Notes: generated by a model from the sequence alone, not told the origin. DNA of 64,000 nt from Roseovarius salinarum (GCF_002834145.1 NZ_PHNT01000006.1:62001-126000); one strand, 5' to 3'; shown: positions 8,831 through 18,050, numbered from the stretch's first letter. Translations and numbers: made by a program.

Positions 8831-9022
8831 TCACGCCGGCAGGTCGCAAACGGCCGCGCCGCGAACCAGCGAGGTCACGACGCGCCCTTCGGCCGTGTCC
8901 CGGATGGCGTAGCCGTGGCCGCGCAGGCGGTGCATCCATTCGCGTTCGGAAACGGCCATGCGGCGTTCGCGCATCACCAGGGCGCGGATGTCGTCGGGGC
9001 GTGTGCTGCTCGAAGTCATCAT
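8831..9022 (-). CDS. Small conserved protein of unknown function, 63 residues
   Basis: A small basic-N-terminus protein (start MMTSSSTRPDDIRALVMR) with a predicted helix of many Arg/Glu followed by short strands (GYAIRDTAEGRVVTSL). Two consecutive ATG codons (9020-9022 and 9017-9019) are possible starts; an AAGGATGAG stretch lies upstream. It sits directly before rlmN in the same direction as that gene's strand, but rlmN lies upstream in transcription, so it could be co-transcribed behind rlmN. I do not recognise a domain. It is kept because it has a plausible ribosome binding site and an amino-acid composition unlike random reading frames here. Confidence 0.55.
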   Translation of the reverse strand: MMTSSSTRPDDIRALVMRERRMAVSEREWMHRLRGHGYAIRDTAEGRVVTSLVRGAAVCDLPA

Positions 9023-9109
9023 CGTTTCTCATCCTTCGACGATTGTTTCGAGATCGAAGGTGATCAACGCTGATGGCGACAATCGTTCCCGATTGCGGCG
9101 ATCACTGGG

Positions 9110-10285
9110 TCATAATTTGGCGTCGGCCATGATCTCGCGCCGCGATTTGCGTCCGCGCTCGGTGTCCGACTTAAGCTGCCCGCAGGCGGCCATGATGTCC
9201 TCGCCGCGCGGCGTGCGGATCGGGCTGGCGTAGCCGGCCTTGTAGACGATGTCGGCAAAGGCCTCGATCCGGTCCCAGTCGCTGCGCGCGTGCGGCGCGC
9301 CGGGCCATTCGTTGAACGGGATCAGATTGATCTTGGCCGGAATTCCCTCGATAAGCTTGACCAGCCGGCGCGCGTCGGCGTCGCTGTCGTTGACATCCCG
9401 CAGCATCACGTATTCGAAGGTGATCCGTTCGGAGTTGGACAGCCGCGGATAGGCGCGCAACGCCTCCAGCAGCGTTTCGATGTTCCACTTGCGATTGATC
9501 GGCACCAGCCGGTCGCGCACCTCGTCCGTGGTGGCGTGGAAGCTCACCGCCAACTGGCAGCCGATCTCGGCGCCCGCGCGCGCGATCTCGGGGACAACGC
9601 CGCTGGTCGACAGCGTGATGCGCCGCCGCGACAAAGAGATACCCTCGCCGTCCATCGCGATCTGCATCGCGTCGCGGACGTTCTCGAAATTGTAGAGCGG
9701 CTCGCCCATGCCCATCAGGACGATGTTCGACAGCAGGCGCGTTTCGTCGCGCGGCACGCCGCGCTCCGGCCATTCGTCAAGGTCGTCGCGTGCCATCATG
9801 ATCTGGCCGACGATCTCGCCGGCGGTGAGGTTGCGCACCAGCTTCTGCGTGCCGGTGTGGCAGAACGAACAGGTCAGCGTGCACCCCACTTGGCTGGAAA
9901 TGCACAGCGTGCCACGGTCCGCCTCGGGGATGTAGACGACCTCGACCTCGTGGCCGCCGGCGATGCGCGCGAGGTACTTGCGCGTGCCGTCGGCGCTGAC
10001 CTGGCGGCTGACCATCTGCGGGATCTCGATGACGAAATGCTCGGCGAGTTCCTTGCGATAGGCCTTCGACAGGTTGGTCATCGCCGCGAAGTCGCGCACG
10101 CCCCACTGGTATATCCACTGCCAGATCTGTCCGGCGCGCATCTTGGCCTGACGCTCGGGCGTGCCCATGGCGACCAGGGCCGCGCGCAGCGCGGGCCGGG
10201 TCAACCCGACGATGTTGACCGGTCCCTCCGGCAGCTTGCGGGGGATCGTGGCCACGTCCTGCGTGATCGGGGCGGTATCGCTCAT
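9110..10285 (-). CDS. rlmN: Dual-specificity RNA methyltransferase RlmN
   Basis: Radical-SAM enzyme that methylates C2 of A2503 in 23S rRNA and A37 in some tRNAs. Of 391 residues, the radical-SAM cluster motif is CTLTCSFC (C135, C139, C142) in the usual CxxxCxxC spacing. The SAM-binding [12 protein letters not shown] follows, and the C-terminal catalytic cysteine is in IMAACGQL. The N-terminal domain has [14 protein letters not shown] start at the ATG at 10283-10285; upstream in-frame sequence to 10402 contains part of a dispersed repeat and is not conserved. ribA lies upstream on the same strand with the repeat between. Confidence 0.96.
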   Translation of the reverse strand: MSDTAPITQDVATIPRKLPEGPVNIVGLTRPALRAALVAMGTPERQAKMRAGQIWQWIYQWGVRDFAAMTNLSKAYRKELAEHFVIEIPQMVSRQVSADGTRKYLARIAGGHEVEVVYIPEADRGTLCISSQVGCTLTCSFCHTGTQKLVRNLTAGEIVGQIMMARDDLDEWPERGVPRDETRLLSNIVLMGMGEPLYNFENVRDAMQIAMDGEGISLSRRRITLSTSGVVPEIARAGAEIGCQLAVSFHATTDEVRDRLVPINRKWNIETLLEALRAYPRLSNSERITFEYVMLRDVNDSDADARRLVKLIEGIPAKINLIPFNEWPGAPHARSDWDRIEAFADIVYKAGYASPIRTPRGEDIMAACGQLKSDTERGRKSRREIMADAKL

Positions 10286-10390
10286 CGTCTCCGGGCTCCT
10301 GTCTCGCGCGATGCGGCTACATATAGGATTCGACAAGCGATGCCAAAACCTCTTTGCCCGGACGGGCAGTGCACAGCGCGCAGCGTTCTT

Positions 10391-10438
10391 CACCTTGGGC
10401 AAAATACTCCGGGGAGCGCGAGGGGCAGCGCCCCTCGC
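10391..10438 (-). repeat. Intergenic dispersed repeat, copy A (hairpin plus GGAGTATTTT core)
   Basis: Read on the minus strand, a perfect 9-bp stem GCGAGGGGC with a three-base loop (10418-10438) is followed by GCTCCCCGGAGTATTTTGCC and CAAGGTGAAG. The same hairpin-then-core arrangement occurs near 38090 and 55130. It lies between ribA and rlmN and could act as a transcription attenuator or mRNA end stabiliser. The repeat relationship is seen directly in the sequence; the function is inferred. Confidence 0.6.
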
Positions 10439-10471
10439 CTGACGGACATGCGCGCCGCCAGGCGCTCCGCT

Positions 10472-11563
10472 TCATAACAGGTGGCCGGATTTCGCCGCCT
10501 TGGTCGCAAGGTAGGCGCGGTTGTGATCCGTCTCGCCCACCTTCAGCGGCACGCGCTCGGTCACGTTGATGCCGTTGGCCTCCATCATCGCGATCTTGCC
10601 GGGGTTGTTGGTCAGCAGGCGGACGTCCGAGAACCCCATGGATTTCAGTATCTGCGCGCCGATGCGGAAATCGCGCTCGTCGTCCTCGAAGCCCAGCCGG
10701 TGGTTGGCCTCGACGGTGTCGAAGCCCTGGTCCTGCAGGGAATAGGCGCGCATCTTGTTGGCCAGCCCGATGCCACGTCCCTCCTGGCTGAGGTAGAGCA
10801 GGACGCCGGTTCCCTCCGCGCCCATCTGCGCCAGCGCGCCACGCAGCTGCGGGCCGCAGTCGCATTTCAGGCTGCCCATCAGGTCCCCGGTGAAACAGGC
10901 CGAGTGCAACCGCGCGAGCACGGGCAGGTCGCGCCGGGGCTGGCCGATCTCGACGGCATAATGTTCCTCGCCGCCGTCCTCGGGGCGGAAGACATGCAGC
11001 CGCCCCGCCTCGGACACTTCCAGCGGCAGGCGCGCATTGACGACCGGGTGCAGCGGGCTGCCGGCGGCCAGCCTCTCGTGCGCCTGCTCGGCGGCGATGA
11101 CGCTCAGCCGGTTCTCCTCGGCGAAGCGCTGGGCGCCGGCGAAGACCTGTACCAGCACCGCCGGCAGAAGCCGGGCGGATTTCACCAGCCGGAGCGCCAT
11201 GCGATGCAGGCTCGCATCGCCGCCGCGCTCGGTGATCAGCGGGCCCTTCATCGGCGTCTTGAGGTCGTCGGCCGGGTCGGCCACGCCGCGGATCCACGTC
11301 AGCGTCGCGTCCTCCGGCACGCTCACGCGGGCAAGGTCGCCGTCATAGGCCCGTGCCTTGAGCGTGGCCGCGCGGCGCCCGCTGATCGCAAGGACCGCGC
11401 CCCCGCCCAGCGCGTGCAGCGCCGACAGGCGCCGCGCGTCCAGCGTCTCGGCCGCCAGCACCAGCGCGGCGGTTTCACCGGCGGTGATCACCACCGGCAC
11501 GCCCATGCGCAGGTCGGCGCGCGCGCGGGCGAGTGTTTCGGATATGTCCGGGGCGAGGCTCAT
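10472..11563 (-). CDS. ribA: GTP cyclohydrolase II with degenerate RibB-like N-domain
   Basis: Opens the imidazole ring of GTP in the first step of riboflavin synthesis. The C-terminal 200 residues contain the zinc site CFTGDLMGSLKCDC and the catalytic YLSQEGRGIGLANKMRAY block, then DTVEANHRLGFEDDERDF. The N-terminal 150 residues align by eye with DHBP synthase (LRMGVPVVITAGETAALVLAAE) but lack its acidic DDEDRENEGD active-site stretch, so that half is probably inactive. Start taken at the ATG at 11561-11563; an alternative ATG at 11602 (MCGRIETS) is possible. Total 363 residues, close to a RibBA fusion. Confidence 0.88.
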   Translation of the reverse strand: MSLAPDISETLARARADLRMGVPVVITAGETAALVLAAETLDARRLSALHALGGGAVLAISGRRAATLKARAYDGDLARVSVPEDATLTWIRGVADPADDLKTPMKGPLITERGGDASLHRMALRLVKSARLLPAVLVQVFAGAQRFAEENRLSVIAAEQAHERLAAGSPLHPVVNARLPLEVSEAGRLHVFRPEDGGEEHYAVEIGQPRRDLPVLARLHSACFTGDLMGSLKCDCGPQLRGALAQMGAEGTGVLLYLSQEGRGIGLANKMRAYSLQDQGFDTVEANHRLGFEDDERDFRIGAQILKSMGFSDVRLLTNNPGKIAMMEANGINVTERVPLKVGETDHNRAYLATKAAKSGHLL

Positions 11564-11727
11564 GGTCGGGCGGGCACTGGTTTCGATCCGTCCACACATA
11601 TAGGTGCCGCCGGCAAATTGAAATATTCCCTCGCGCGGTGACACGTGGGCGTGAGGGGGCTGTAGCACATCTTGTCCGCTCCGGTGCGCGGCCGCATGTT
11701 GGCCAAAGAGAAACGGAAAGGACAGCC

Positions 11728-12414
11728 ATGGGACAGCTCAAGAAAATCCTGCTGGTCGATGACGATGACGACCTGCGCGAAGCCCTGAGCGAACAGCTCG
11801 TGATGACCGAGGATTTCGACGTCTTCGAGGCGGCGAACGGGTCCGAGGCAATGACCAAGGCCCGCGACGGCATCTACGATCTGGTGATCCTCGACGTCGG
11901 TCTGCCCGACACCGACGGGCGCGAGTTGTGCCGGCTGATGCGCAAGCAGGGCGTGAAGGCGCCGATCATGATGCTCACCGGCCACGACGGCGACGCCGAC
12001 ACGATTCTCGGCCTGGATGCGGGCGCCAACGACTACATCACCAAGCCGTTCAAGTTCCCCGTGCTTCTGGCGCGGATCCGTGCCCAGTTGCGCCAGCACG
12101 AACAGTCCGAGGACGCGGTGTTCCAGCTCGGCCCCTACACCTTCAAGCCGGCGATGAAGATGCTCGTCGACGAAGCCGACAAGAAGATCCGGCTGACCGA
12201 GAAGGAAACCAACATCCTCAAGTACCTCTACCGCTCCACCGAAGGCGTGGTACCGCGCGACGTGCTTCTGCACGAGGTCTGGGGCTACAACGCCGGCGTG
12301 ACGACACACACGCTGGAAACCCACATCTATCGTCTGCGCCAGAAGATCGAGCCCGACCCGGCCAACGCCCGGCTTCTCGTGACCGAATCCGGCGGCTACC
12401 GCCTTCTGGCCTGA
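11728..12414 (+). CDS. Orphan OmpR/PhoB-type response regulator
   Basis: A 228-residue two-component regulator. The receiver domain has LLVDDDDDLRE, the phospho-acceptor in LVILDVGLPDTDG, the threonine in MMLTGHD and the lysine in ITKPFKFP (residues about 1-120). The C-terminal winged helix shows LTEKETNILKYLYRS and GVTTHTLETHIYRLRQKIE, ending SGGYRLLA. GGAAAGGAC precedes the ATG at 11728. No histidine kinase is adjacent. A strong terminator lies 107 bases after the stop. The regulon cannot be predicted from context. Confidence 0.9.
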   Translation: MGQLKKILLVDDDDDLREALSEQLVMTEDFDVFEAANGSEAMTKARDGIYDLVILDVGLPDTDGRELCRLMRKQGVKAPIMMLTGHDGDADTILGLDAGANDYITKPFKFPVLLARIRAQLRQHEQSEDAVFQLGPYTFKPAMKMLVDEADKKIRLTEKETNILKYLYRSTEGVVPRDVLLHEVWGYNAGVTTHTLETHIYRLRQKIEPDPANARLLVTESGGYRLLA

Positions 12415-12481
12415 GCGCGCGGGCTTGATCGAAGTCAAAGCGGAATCCGCCAGGCACCTTTAGCTTCATTCCGATCCCGTC

Positions 12482-12546
12482 GCATGCGCGGGTTATCGCA
12501 TGCACCTCCCTGTTGGACTGGCCCCGGCTCTGCCGGGGTCTTTTTT
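12482..12546 (+). ncRNA. Candidate small RNA or structured 3' UTR with ACCTCCC loop segment
   Basis: Between the response regulator and xthA a perfect 7-bp hairpin, GCATGCG (12482-12488) with CGCATGC (12497-12503) around an 8-base loop, is followed by single-stranded ACCTCCC and then the intrinsic terminator. The arrangement of hairpin, anti-Shine-Dalgarno-like pyrimidine stretch and terminator resembles small RNAs known in alphaproteobacteria that carry CCUCCUCCC motifs. No separate promoter is convincing, so it may be processed from the regulator mRNA or simply be its 3' UTR. Confidence 0.3.
12521..12546 (+). terminator. Intrinsic terminator after the response regulator
   Basis: Perfect 7-bp GC stem CCCCGGC (12522-12528) and GCCGGGG (12532-12538) with a TCT loop, followed by TCTTTTTTG. 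A classic rho-independent terminator on the plus strand. Confidence 0.9.
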
Positions 12547-12609
12547 GTTGCGCACACCCGGGCGGGCTGGCATCCCCGAGCCGCGCGATCCCCGTGCCGG
12601 AGCCTGACC

Positions 12610-13398
12610 ATGCCCTTCACCCTTGCCACCTGGAACATCAACTCGGTCCGCTTGCGCGAGGGCCTTGTTCTGCGCCTGCTGGAACAGGAGGCGCCCGACA
12701 TCCTGTGCCTGCAGGAATGCAAGAGCCCGGTCGAGAAGATTCCCACCGAGGCCTTCCGGGACCTGGGCTACGGCCACATGGTTGCGCGCGGCGAGAAGGG
12801 CTACAACGGCGTGGCCATCCTGTCGCGCCTGCCGCTTCAGGATGCGGGCGACCTGGATTTCGCCGCCCTGGGGCAGGCCCGCCATGTGGCGGCGCGGCTG
12901 GAGGACGGCACGCTGATCCACAACTTCTACGTGCCCGCCGGCGGCGACAAGCCCGACCGCGCGGTGAACGAGAAGTTCGGCCAGAAGCTCGATTACGTGG
13001 CCGGCCTCCGGGACTGGCTGCGCGACAACCGGCCCGAACGGTCGATCCTCGTGGGCGATCTGAACATCGCCCCGCGCGAAGACGACGTGTGGGACCACAA
13101 GAAGATGCTCAAGGTGGTCAGCCACACGCCGGTCGAGGTGGACCACCTGACCGATGCGCAGGAGGCCGGCCGCTGGGTGGACGTCACCCGCGCGGATATT
13201 CCCGACGGCCGGCTCTACAGCTGGTGGTCCTACCGTGCGCGGGATTGGGCGGCGTCGGATCGCGGCCGGCGGCTCGACCATGTCTGGGCGTCGCCGGACA
13301 TTGCACGGGCGGCGCACGGCAGCCGCATCCTGCGGGACGCGCGCGGCTGGGACAAGCCCAGCGATCACGCGCCGGTCTTTGCCGAATTCGACCTTTGA
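12610..13398 (+). CDS. xthA: Exodeoxyribonuclease III
   Basis: AP endonuclease and 3'-5' exonuclease of the EEP fold, base excision repair. Of 262 residues, motifs in order are TWNINSVR (metal-side Asn), LCLQECKSP (catalytic Glu, about residue 36), the GDLNIAPREDDVWD block with Asp/Asn, RRLDHVWAS and the terminal SDHAPVFAEF His-Asp pair. Length matches the family (about 260-270). Starts at ATG 12610; a GAGCC stretch upstream is only a weak binding site. It is followed 56 bases later by the CnoX-like thioredoxin gene in the same direction. Confidence 0.95.
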   Translation: MPFTLATWNINSVRLREGLVLRLLEQEAPDILCLQECKSPVEKIPTEAFRDLGYGHMVARGEKGYNGVAILSRLPLQDAGDLDFAALGQARHVAARLEDGTLIHNFYVPAGGDKPDRAVNEKFGQKLDYVAGLRDWLRDNRPERSILVGDLNIAPREDDVWDHKKMLKVVSHTPVEVDHLTDAQEAGRWVDVTRADIPDGRLYSWWSYRARDWAASDRGRRLDHVWASPDIARAAHGSRILRDARGWDKPSDHAPVFAEFDL

Positions 13399-13454
13399 AT
13401 TCGCCGTCTGGCTTCCTCATATAGGGGGCAATCGATCAAAAGGATGATGAAACG

Positions 13455-14372
13455 ATGCTGGAACTGGGCCAGAACCAAAACGCGCCGGCAGCGGGCGATC
13501 TGATCAAGGATGTGGGCGAGGCCGACTTCATGGCCGAGGTCGTGGAGGCCTCCAAGACCGTGCCGGTCATCGTCGATTTCTGGGCGCCGTGGTGCGGCCC
13601 GTGCAAGACACTGGGCCCGGCGCTGGAGGAGGCCGTGAAGAAGGCGGGCGGCGCCGTCAAGATGGCCAAGGTCAACGTGGACGAGAACCAGATGATCGCC
13701 GGGCAGCTGCGCATCCAGTCGCTCCCGACGGTCTATGCCTTCTGGCAGGGCCAGCCGGTGGACGGCTTCCAGGGCGCCTTGCCGGCGTCGGAACTCGATG
13801 CCTTCATTCAGCGCGTGATCCAGGCCGCGGGCGGCGAGACCGGCGGCGGGCTGGACGAGGCCGTCGAAGCTGCCGAGCAGATGCTCGAGGAAGGCGCGGC
13901 GTCGGATGCCGCGCAGACCTTCGCGGCGATCCTGCAAGAGGACGCGAAGAACGCCAAGGCCTATGCCGGCATGGTGCGCGCGCATCTCGCGATGGACGAT
14001 CTCGACCAGGCCGAGGCGATCCTCAACGGTGCGCCGGCCGAAATCAGCGAGGCGCCGGAACTGGAAGCCGCCCACGCTCAGCTCGAGCTGGCCAAGCAGG
14101 CCGCCGAGGCCGGGCCGGTGGCCGACCTGCGCGCGAAGGTCGAGGCCGATCCCGACGATCACCAGGCGCGGTTCGACCTCGCGCAAGCGCTTTATGCCGG
14201 CGGCCAGACCGAGGAGGCGGTCGAGGAATTGCTGGAGCTGTTCCGCCGCGATCGCGAATGGAACGACGAGGCGGCCAAGCAGCAGCTTTTCAAGATCTTC
14301 GAGGCGCTCAAGCCCGACGACCCGGTCGTGCAGCGCGGGCGCCGCCGCCTGAGCTCGATGATATTTGCCTGA
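13455..14372 (+). CDS. CnoX/YbbN-type thioredoxin with TPR-like C-domain
   Basis: A 305-residue chaperedoxin. Residues about 15-120 form a thioredoxin domain with an intact WCGPC active site (C47, C50) and the cis-proline in QSLPTVYAF. The remaining 180 residues are helical, TPR-like repeats (AEQMLEEGAASDAAQTF, FDLAQALYAGGQTEEAVEEL) as in E. coli YbbN/CnoX, which protects clients from oxidation and passes them to GroEL. E. coli YbbN has lost redox activity (SxxC); this protein keeps both cysteines, as known for alphaproteobacterial CnoX. AAAGGATGATG precedes the ATG. The LON-N and Trm112 genes follow closely and are likely co-transcribed. Confidence 0.9.
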   Translation: MLELGQNQNAPAAGDLIKDVGEADFMAEVVEASKTVPVIVDFWAPWCGPCKTLGPALEEAVKKAGGAVKMAKVNVDENQMIAGQLRIQSLPTVYAFWQGQPVDGFQGALPASELDAFIQRVIQAAGGETGGGLDEAVEAAEQMLEEGAASDAAQTFAAILQEDAKNAKAYAGMVRAHLAMDDLDQAEAILNGAPAEISEAPELEAAHAQLELAKQAAEAGPVADLRAKVEADPDDHQARFDLAQALYAGGQTEEAVEELLELFRRDREWNDEAAKQQLFKIFEALKPDDPVVQRGRRRLSSMIFA

Positions 14373-14398
14373 ACCGGCCCGCGGCCTAGGTTAGCGGC

Positions 14399-15043
14399 AT
14401 GATCAACCAAGCCGATCTGCCCGATACCGTGCCGGTCTTCCCGCTGCCCGGTGCGCTGCTGCTGCCGCGGTCGCGCCTGCCGCTGCACCTGTTCGAGCCG
14501 CGCTACCTTGCGATGCTCGAGGACGCGCTGAAAACGCCCGAGCGGCTGATCGGCATGGTGCAGCCCAACGAGGTGCCCGGGCGCGGCGGCACGGGGCTGC
14601 AGACCATCGGCTGCGTCGGCCGCGTCACGCAGTTCTCGGAAACCGAGGACGGCCGCTACATGATCACGCTCACCGGTCTGTCGCGGTTCCGCGTCTGCGA
14701 GGAGGTCGACGGCTTCACCCCGTACCGTCGCGCGCGGGTCGACTGGGCGGGGTTCGAGCGTGACCTCGGGCCGGCGGACAGCGACCCGGGGTTCGATCGC
14801 GCGGCCTTCATGCGGCTGCTGTCCCGGTACTTCGAGGCGCGCGAACTGCGCACGGACTGGGAGACACTCAAGGAGGCCGACGACGAACTGCTGATCAACT
14901 CGCTGTCGATGCTTCTGGGTTTCGAGCCGGAGGACAAGCAGGCGCTTCTCGAGGCGCCGTCGCTGAGCACGCGGCGTGAAACGCTGGTGACGCTGATCGA
15001 ATACGCCCTGCGCGGCGGCGACGACGAGGAGATCATCCAGTGA
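14399..15043 (+). CDS. LON substrate-binding (N-terminal) domain protein
   Basis: A 214-residue stand-alone protein related to the N-terminal domain of Lon protease (LON_substr_bdg). The signature is [29 protein letters not shown] at the start (known pattern P-L-x-x-x-V-L-x-P-x-x-x-L-P-L-x-I-F-E-x-R-Y), with a helical C-terminal part. It lacks the ATPase and protease domains, so it is not a protease; the family is thought to bind unfolded proteins. It sits 26 bases after the CnoX-type chaperedoxin and overlaps the Trm112 gene, a common order in Rhodobacteraceae. Confidence 0.88.
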   Translation: MINQADLPDTVPVFPLPGALLLPRSRLPLHLFEPRYLAMLEDALKTPERLIGMVQPNEVPGRGGTGLQTIGCVGRVTQFSETEDGRYMITLTGLSRFRVCEEVDGFTPYRRARVDWAGFERDLGPADSDPGFDRAAFMRLLSRYFEARELRTDWETLKEADDELLINSLSMLLGFEPEDKQALLEAPSLSTRRETLVTLIEYALRGGDDEEIIQ

Positions 15044-15237
15044 CCGCACAGCCCCCGGCCCACCCGGCCTTCGATCGCCGGATGCTCGAGGCGCTGATCT
15101 GCCCCAAGACGCAGACCGTGCTGCGGTACGATGCCGAGCGGCAGGAACTGGTCAGCAAGGCGGCCAACCTTGCCTACCCGATCCGGGGCGGCATCCCGGT
15201 CATGCTGGAAGACGAGGCGCGGGTCCTGGACGACTGA
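15040..15237 (+). CDS. Trm112 family protein (YcaR-like)
   Basis: A 65-residue protein of the Trm112/UPF0434 family. The conserved [16 protein letters not shown] segment and the final [17 protein letters not shown] are characteristic of bacterial YcaR-type members. Eukaryotic Trm112 activates methyltransferases; the bacterial role is not settled. Most members have CPxCxxxL cysteines. Here only one Cys (CPKTQ) remains, as in E. coli YcaR-type sequences. It starts at GTG 15040, overlapping the previous stop as GTGA, and is therefore probably translationally coupled. Confidence 0.88.
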   Translation: MTAQPPAHPAFDRRMLEALICPKTQTVLRYDAERQELVSKAANLAYPIRGGIPVMLEDEARVLDD

Positions 15238-15255
15238 CGGCTGGGCGAAGCCCGG

Positions 15256-16476
15256 CTAGCCCCGCATCAGCCGCGGCAGCTCCCCGGTCAGCCCGGCGGC
15301 TTCACGGATCATGCCGCGCCGCAGGCGCGGCAACGCGTTGATCGCGCCCATCCCGATGTCGCGCCCCAGTCGCAGGATCGGGTTGTCATTGGAAAACAGT
15401 CGGTTGGTCACGTCAGTGGCGACGGCCAGCGTCGCGGTGTCGAAGCGCCGCCACTGCTGGTATCGCGCCAGCACATCCTCTTTGCCGATATCCTCGCCAC
15501 GTTGGGCGGCCTCCGAGAGCACCTGTTCCATCGCGGCCACGTCGCGCAGCCCGGCGTTCAGCCCCTGTCCGGCGATCGGGTGCATGCCGTGGGCGGCGTC
15601 GCCCACCAGTGCCAGCCGCTCGGCCACGAAGCTGTTGGCCAGGCTCAGCCCCAGCGGGTAGCTGAACCGCTTGCCCTTGAGCTTGATCTCGCCGAGGAAG
15701 TCGCCGAAGCGGGGGCGCAGAACCTCGAGGAACTCGGTGTCGGACAAGGCCATGAACCGCGCCGCGGTTTCATCGGTCTCGCTCCAGACGATGGAACTGA
15801 CGTTGCCCGGCAGCGGCAGTATCGCCAGCGGCCCCGCGGGCATGAAGAACTGGTGCGCCACGCCGTGATGCGGCAGGGCATGCTCGATCGCCGCGACAAG
15901 CGCCGTCTGCCCGTAGCCCCAGCCGGTACGCCGGATGCCCGCGCGGGCGGCGGTGCCGGAATTGCGCCCGTCACAGCCCACGAGCAGCTTGCCCGATACC
16001 TTTCGGCCGGAGTCGAGCGTCACCTCCGCCCCCGCGGGGCCGGTCGACTGTGCCGTGACCGCCTTGCCCGAGACGCGGGTGATGCCGCCCGTTTCCTTCA
16101 TCGCGTCAAGGAAAGCGCGGCGCAGGAACCGGTCCTCGACCATGTGGCCCATCGGGCCTTCCTCGATCTCGCCGTGGTCGAAATGCAGCAAGAAGGGCGA
16201 AAGCGGGCCTTCACCCGCGCGCCCGTCGCTCACCTTGATTTCAAGCATCGGCTGGGCCTTGTCCGCAACCCGATCCCAGATGCCGATGGCGTGCAGCAGC
16301 CGAACCGAGGCCAGCGCGAGCGCATAGGCGCGCCCGTCGAATCCCGCGTCGCGGCGCACGGTTTCGGCGAGCGCGTCGATGACCGTGACCCGCAGCCCGG
16401 ACCGGGCGAGGGCCAGTGCCAGCGCCGGACCGTTGAGGCCCCCGCCGACGATGAGGATATCGCTGTCGTGCTCCAT
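15256..16476 (-). CDS. UbiH/UbiF/COQ6-family FAD monooxygenase
   Basis: A 406-residue aromatic-ring hydroxylase of the ubiquinone-biosynthesis family. The FAD-binding GGGLNGPALALALARSG motif is at residues about 10-26, the second FAD motif is ALVGDAAHGMHPIAGQGLN (about 290-308), and the DG motif is seen as LLVGCDGRNS. It hydroxylates a ring position of the quinone precursor; which position (C1, C5 or C6) cannot be read from the sequence. Start chosen at ATG 16474-16476; upstream reading to 16611 crosses the promoter region shared with the divergent amidase gene. COQ9 lies at 52236-52931 in this window. Confidence 0.88.
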   Translation of the reverse strand: MEHDSDILIVGGGLNGPALALALARSGLRVTVIDALAETVRRDAGFDGRAYALALASVRLLHAIGIWDRVADKAQPMLEIKVSDGRAGEGPLSPFLLHFDHGEIEEGPMGHMVEDRFLRRAFLDAMKETGGITRVSGKAVTAQSTGPAGAEVTLDSGRKVSGKLLVGCDGRNSGTAARAGIRRTGWGYGQTALVAAIEHALPHHGVAHQFFMPAGPLAILPLPGNVSSIVWSETDETAARFMALSDTEFLEVLRPRFGDFLGEIKLKGKRFSYPLGLSLANSFVAERLALVGDAAHGMHPIAGQGLNAGLRDVAAMEQVLSEAAQRGEDIGKEDVLARYQQWRRFDTATLAVATDVTNRLFSNDNPILRLGRDIGMGAINALPRLRRGMIREAAGLTGELPRLMRG

Positions 16477-16565
16477 GCGCCAAATATGACTGTGCGCGCG
16501 GGATTGTCCATGCGCCCGGGCGCCGCTACGACTGTTTTCCGCGGAAACGGACAGCGGGGGGCGAG

Positions 16566-17894
16566 ATGCAGGAGTGGCTGGGGATGACGGCGGCAGCGCT
16601 GGGGCGCGCAATCGCCGCGCGCGAGATCGACCCGGAGGCGCTGACCGAGGCGTATCTCGAGGCGATCGCGGCGCATGACGACCGCGACCGCATCTATTCC
16701 GCCGTCATGCCCGACCGCGCCCGTGCCGAGGCCGCGGCCGCCGCGCAACGGGCCAGGGCCGGGCGGCGGCGCGGTCTGCTGGACGGTGTGCCGGTCAGCT
16801 GGAAGGACCTGTTCGACACCGCCGGCACGGCGACGGAGGCGGGCACGGCATTGCTGAAGGGCAGGGTGCCCGCGCGCGACGCACGCGTTCTGCGCAATGC
16901 CAATGCGGCCGGGCTTGTCTGCCTGGGCAAGACCCACATGAGCGAATTCGCGTTTTCGGGGCTGGGGCTCAACCCGGTGACGGCGACGCCGCCGTGCGTG
17001 AACGATCCAGGCGCGGTGCCCGGTGGGTCCTCCTCGGGCGCGGCAGCCACGCTGGCCTTCGGTCTCGCCGCCGGGGCGATCGGCAGCGACACCGGCGGCT
17101 CGGTGCGGATCCCGGCGGCGTGGAACGACCTCGTGGGGTTCAAGACCAGCGCGGGATGCCTGCCCCTTGACGGCGTGGTGCCGCTTGCGCCCAGGTTCGA
17201 TACCGTCGGGCCGCTGGCGCGCAGTGTCGAGGATGCCGCCCTCTTGTTCGCGGTGTTGGCCGGCACGCCGGCACCGGACCTCGACGGCGCCACGCTGGAG
17301 GGGCGGCGGCTGGCGATGCTGGAAACCGTGGTGATGGACGACATCCGCGAGGCCCCGCGCGTGGCCTTCGAGGCGTCGGTCGAGCGGCTGCAAGCGGCGG
17401 GCGCCGTGGTGGAACGGCTGCACGCGCCCGAGGTCGCCGAGGCGATGCCGATGTCGGGCGTGCTCTATACCTCCGAGGCCTACGGCACCTGGGGCAAGGT
17501 GATCGAGGCCGACCCTGACGCGATGTTCGGCCCGATCCGCGAGCGGTTCCGCGGCGGCAAGGACGTGCTGGCCGCCGACTACGTCGCCGCGTGGCAACGG
17601 CTGGAGGTGCTGCGCGCCGGCTGGCAGGCGCGGGTGGCGGGTTATGACGCGGTCCTGATGCCCACGGCCCCCAACATGCCGCCGCAGGCCGATCGTCTGA
17701 TGCATGACGACGACTACTACGTCACCGAGAACCTGTTGACCCTGCGCAACACCCGCGTGGGAAACCTGATGGGATCGTGCGCCGTCAGCCTGCCGACCGG
17801 CGTTCCGAGTTGCGGGATCATGCTGTGCGGTGCCCCGGGGGGCGAAGCAAGGCTGCTGCGGCTCGCCGCGGCGGCAGAGGCGGCGCTGGCGTGA
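16566..17894 (+). CDS. Amidase signature family hydrolase
   Basis: A 442-residue amidase with the full Ser-cisSer-Lys triad: Lys in VPVSWKDLFD (K80), the cis-Ser in GGSSSGAA (about S155) and the nucleophile in GSDTGGSVRIPA (S179). Overall order resembles GatA and other amide hydrolases, but no gatB or gatC is nearby, so it is probably a catabolic amidase rather than an amidotransferase subunit. GCGGGGGG precedes the ATG. It is divergent from the UbiH-type gene. The substrate is unknown. Confidence 0.88.
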   Translation: MQEWLGMTAAALGRAIAAREIDPEALTEAYLEAIAAHDDRDRIYSAVMPDRARAEAAAAAQRARAGRRRGLLDGVPVSWKDLFDTAGTATEAGTALLKGRVPARDARVLRNANAAGLVCLGKTHMSEFAFSGLGLNPVTATPPCVNDPGAVPGGSSSGAAATLAFGLAAGAIGSDTGGSVRIPAAWNDLVGFKTSAGCLPLDGVVPLAPRFDTVGPLARSVEDAALLFAVLAGTPAPDLDGATLEGRRLAMLETVVMDDIREAPRVAFEASVERLQAAGAVVERLHAPEVAEAMPMSGVLYTSEAYGTWGKVIEADPDAMFGPIRERFRGGKDVLAADYVAAWQRLEVLRAGWQARVAGYDAVLMPTAPNMPPQADRLMHDDDYYVTENLLTLRNTRVGNLMGSCAVSLPTGVPSCGIMLCGAPGGEARLLRLAAAAEAALA

Positions 17895-18050
17895 GGCGCG
17901 GACCCTGAGCCGCGCCGGGCGTCTTGGGCGGTGCCAGAATTGCCACGGTGCCGGTCAAGACCATTGTTTTTCTGGACCCGAGGCCGGCTGTTGGGTAGTC
18001 TTCGGCCAAACGGGGCGGTCAATGACCCCGGACCTTGAGGCAGTATCGGC

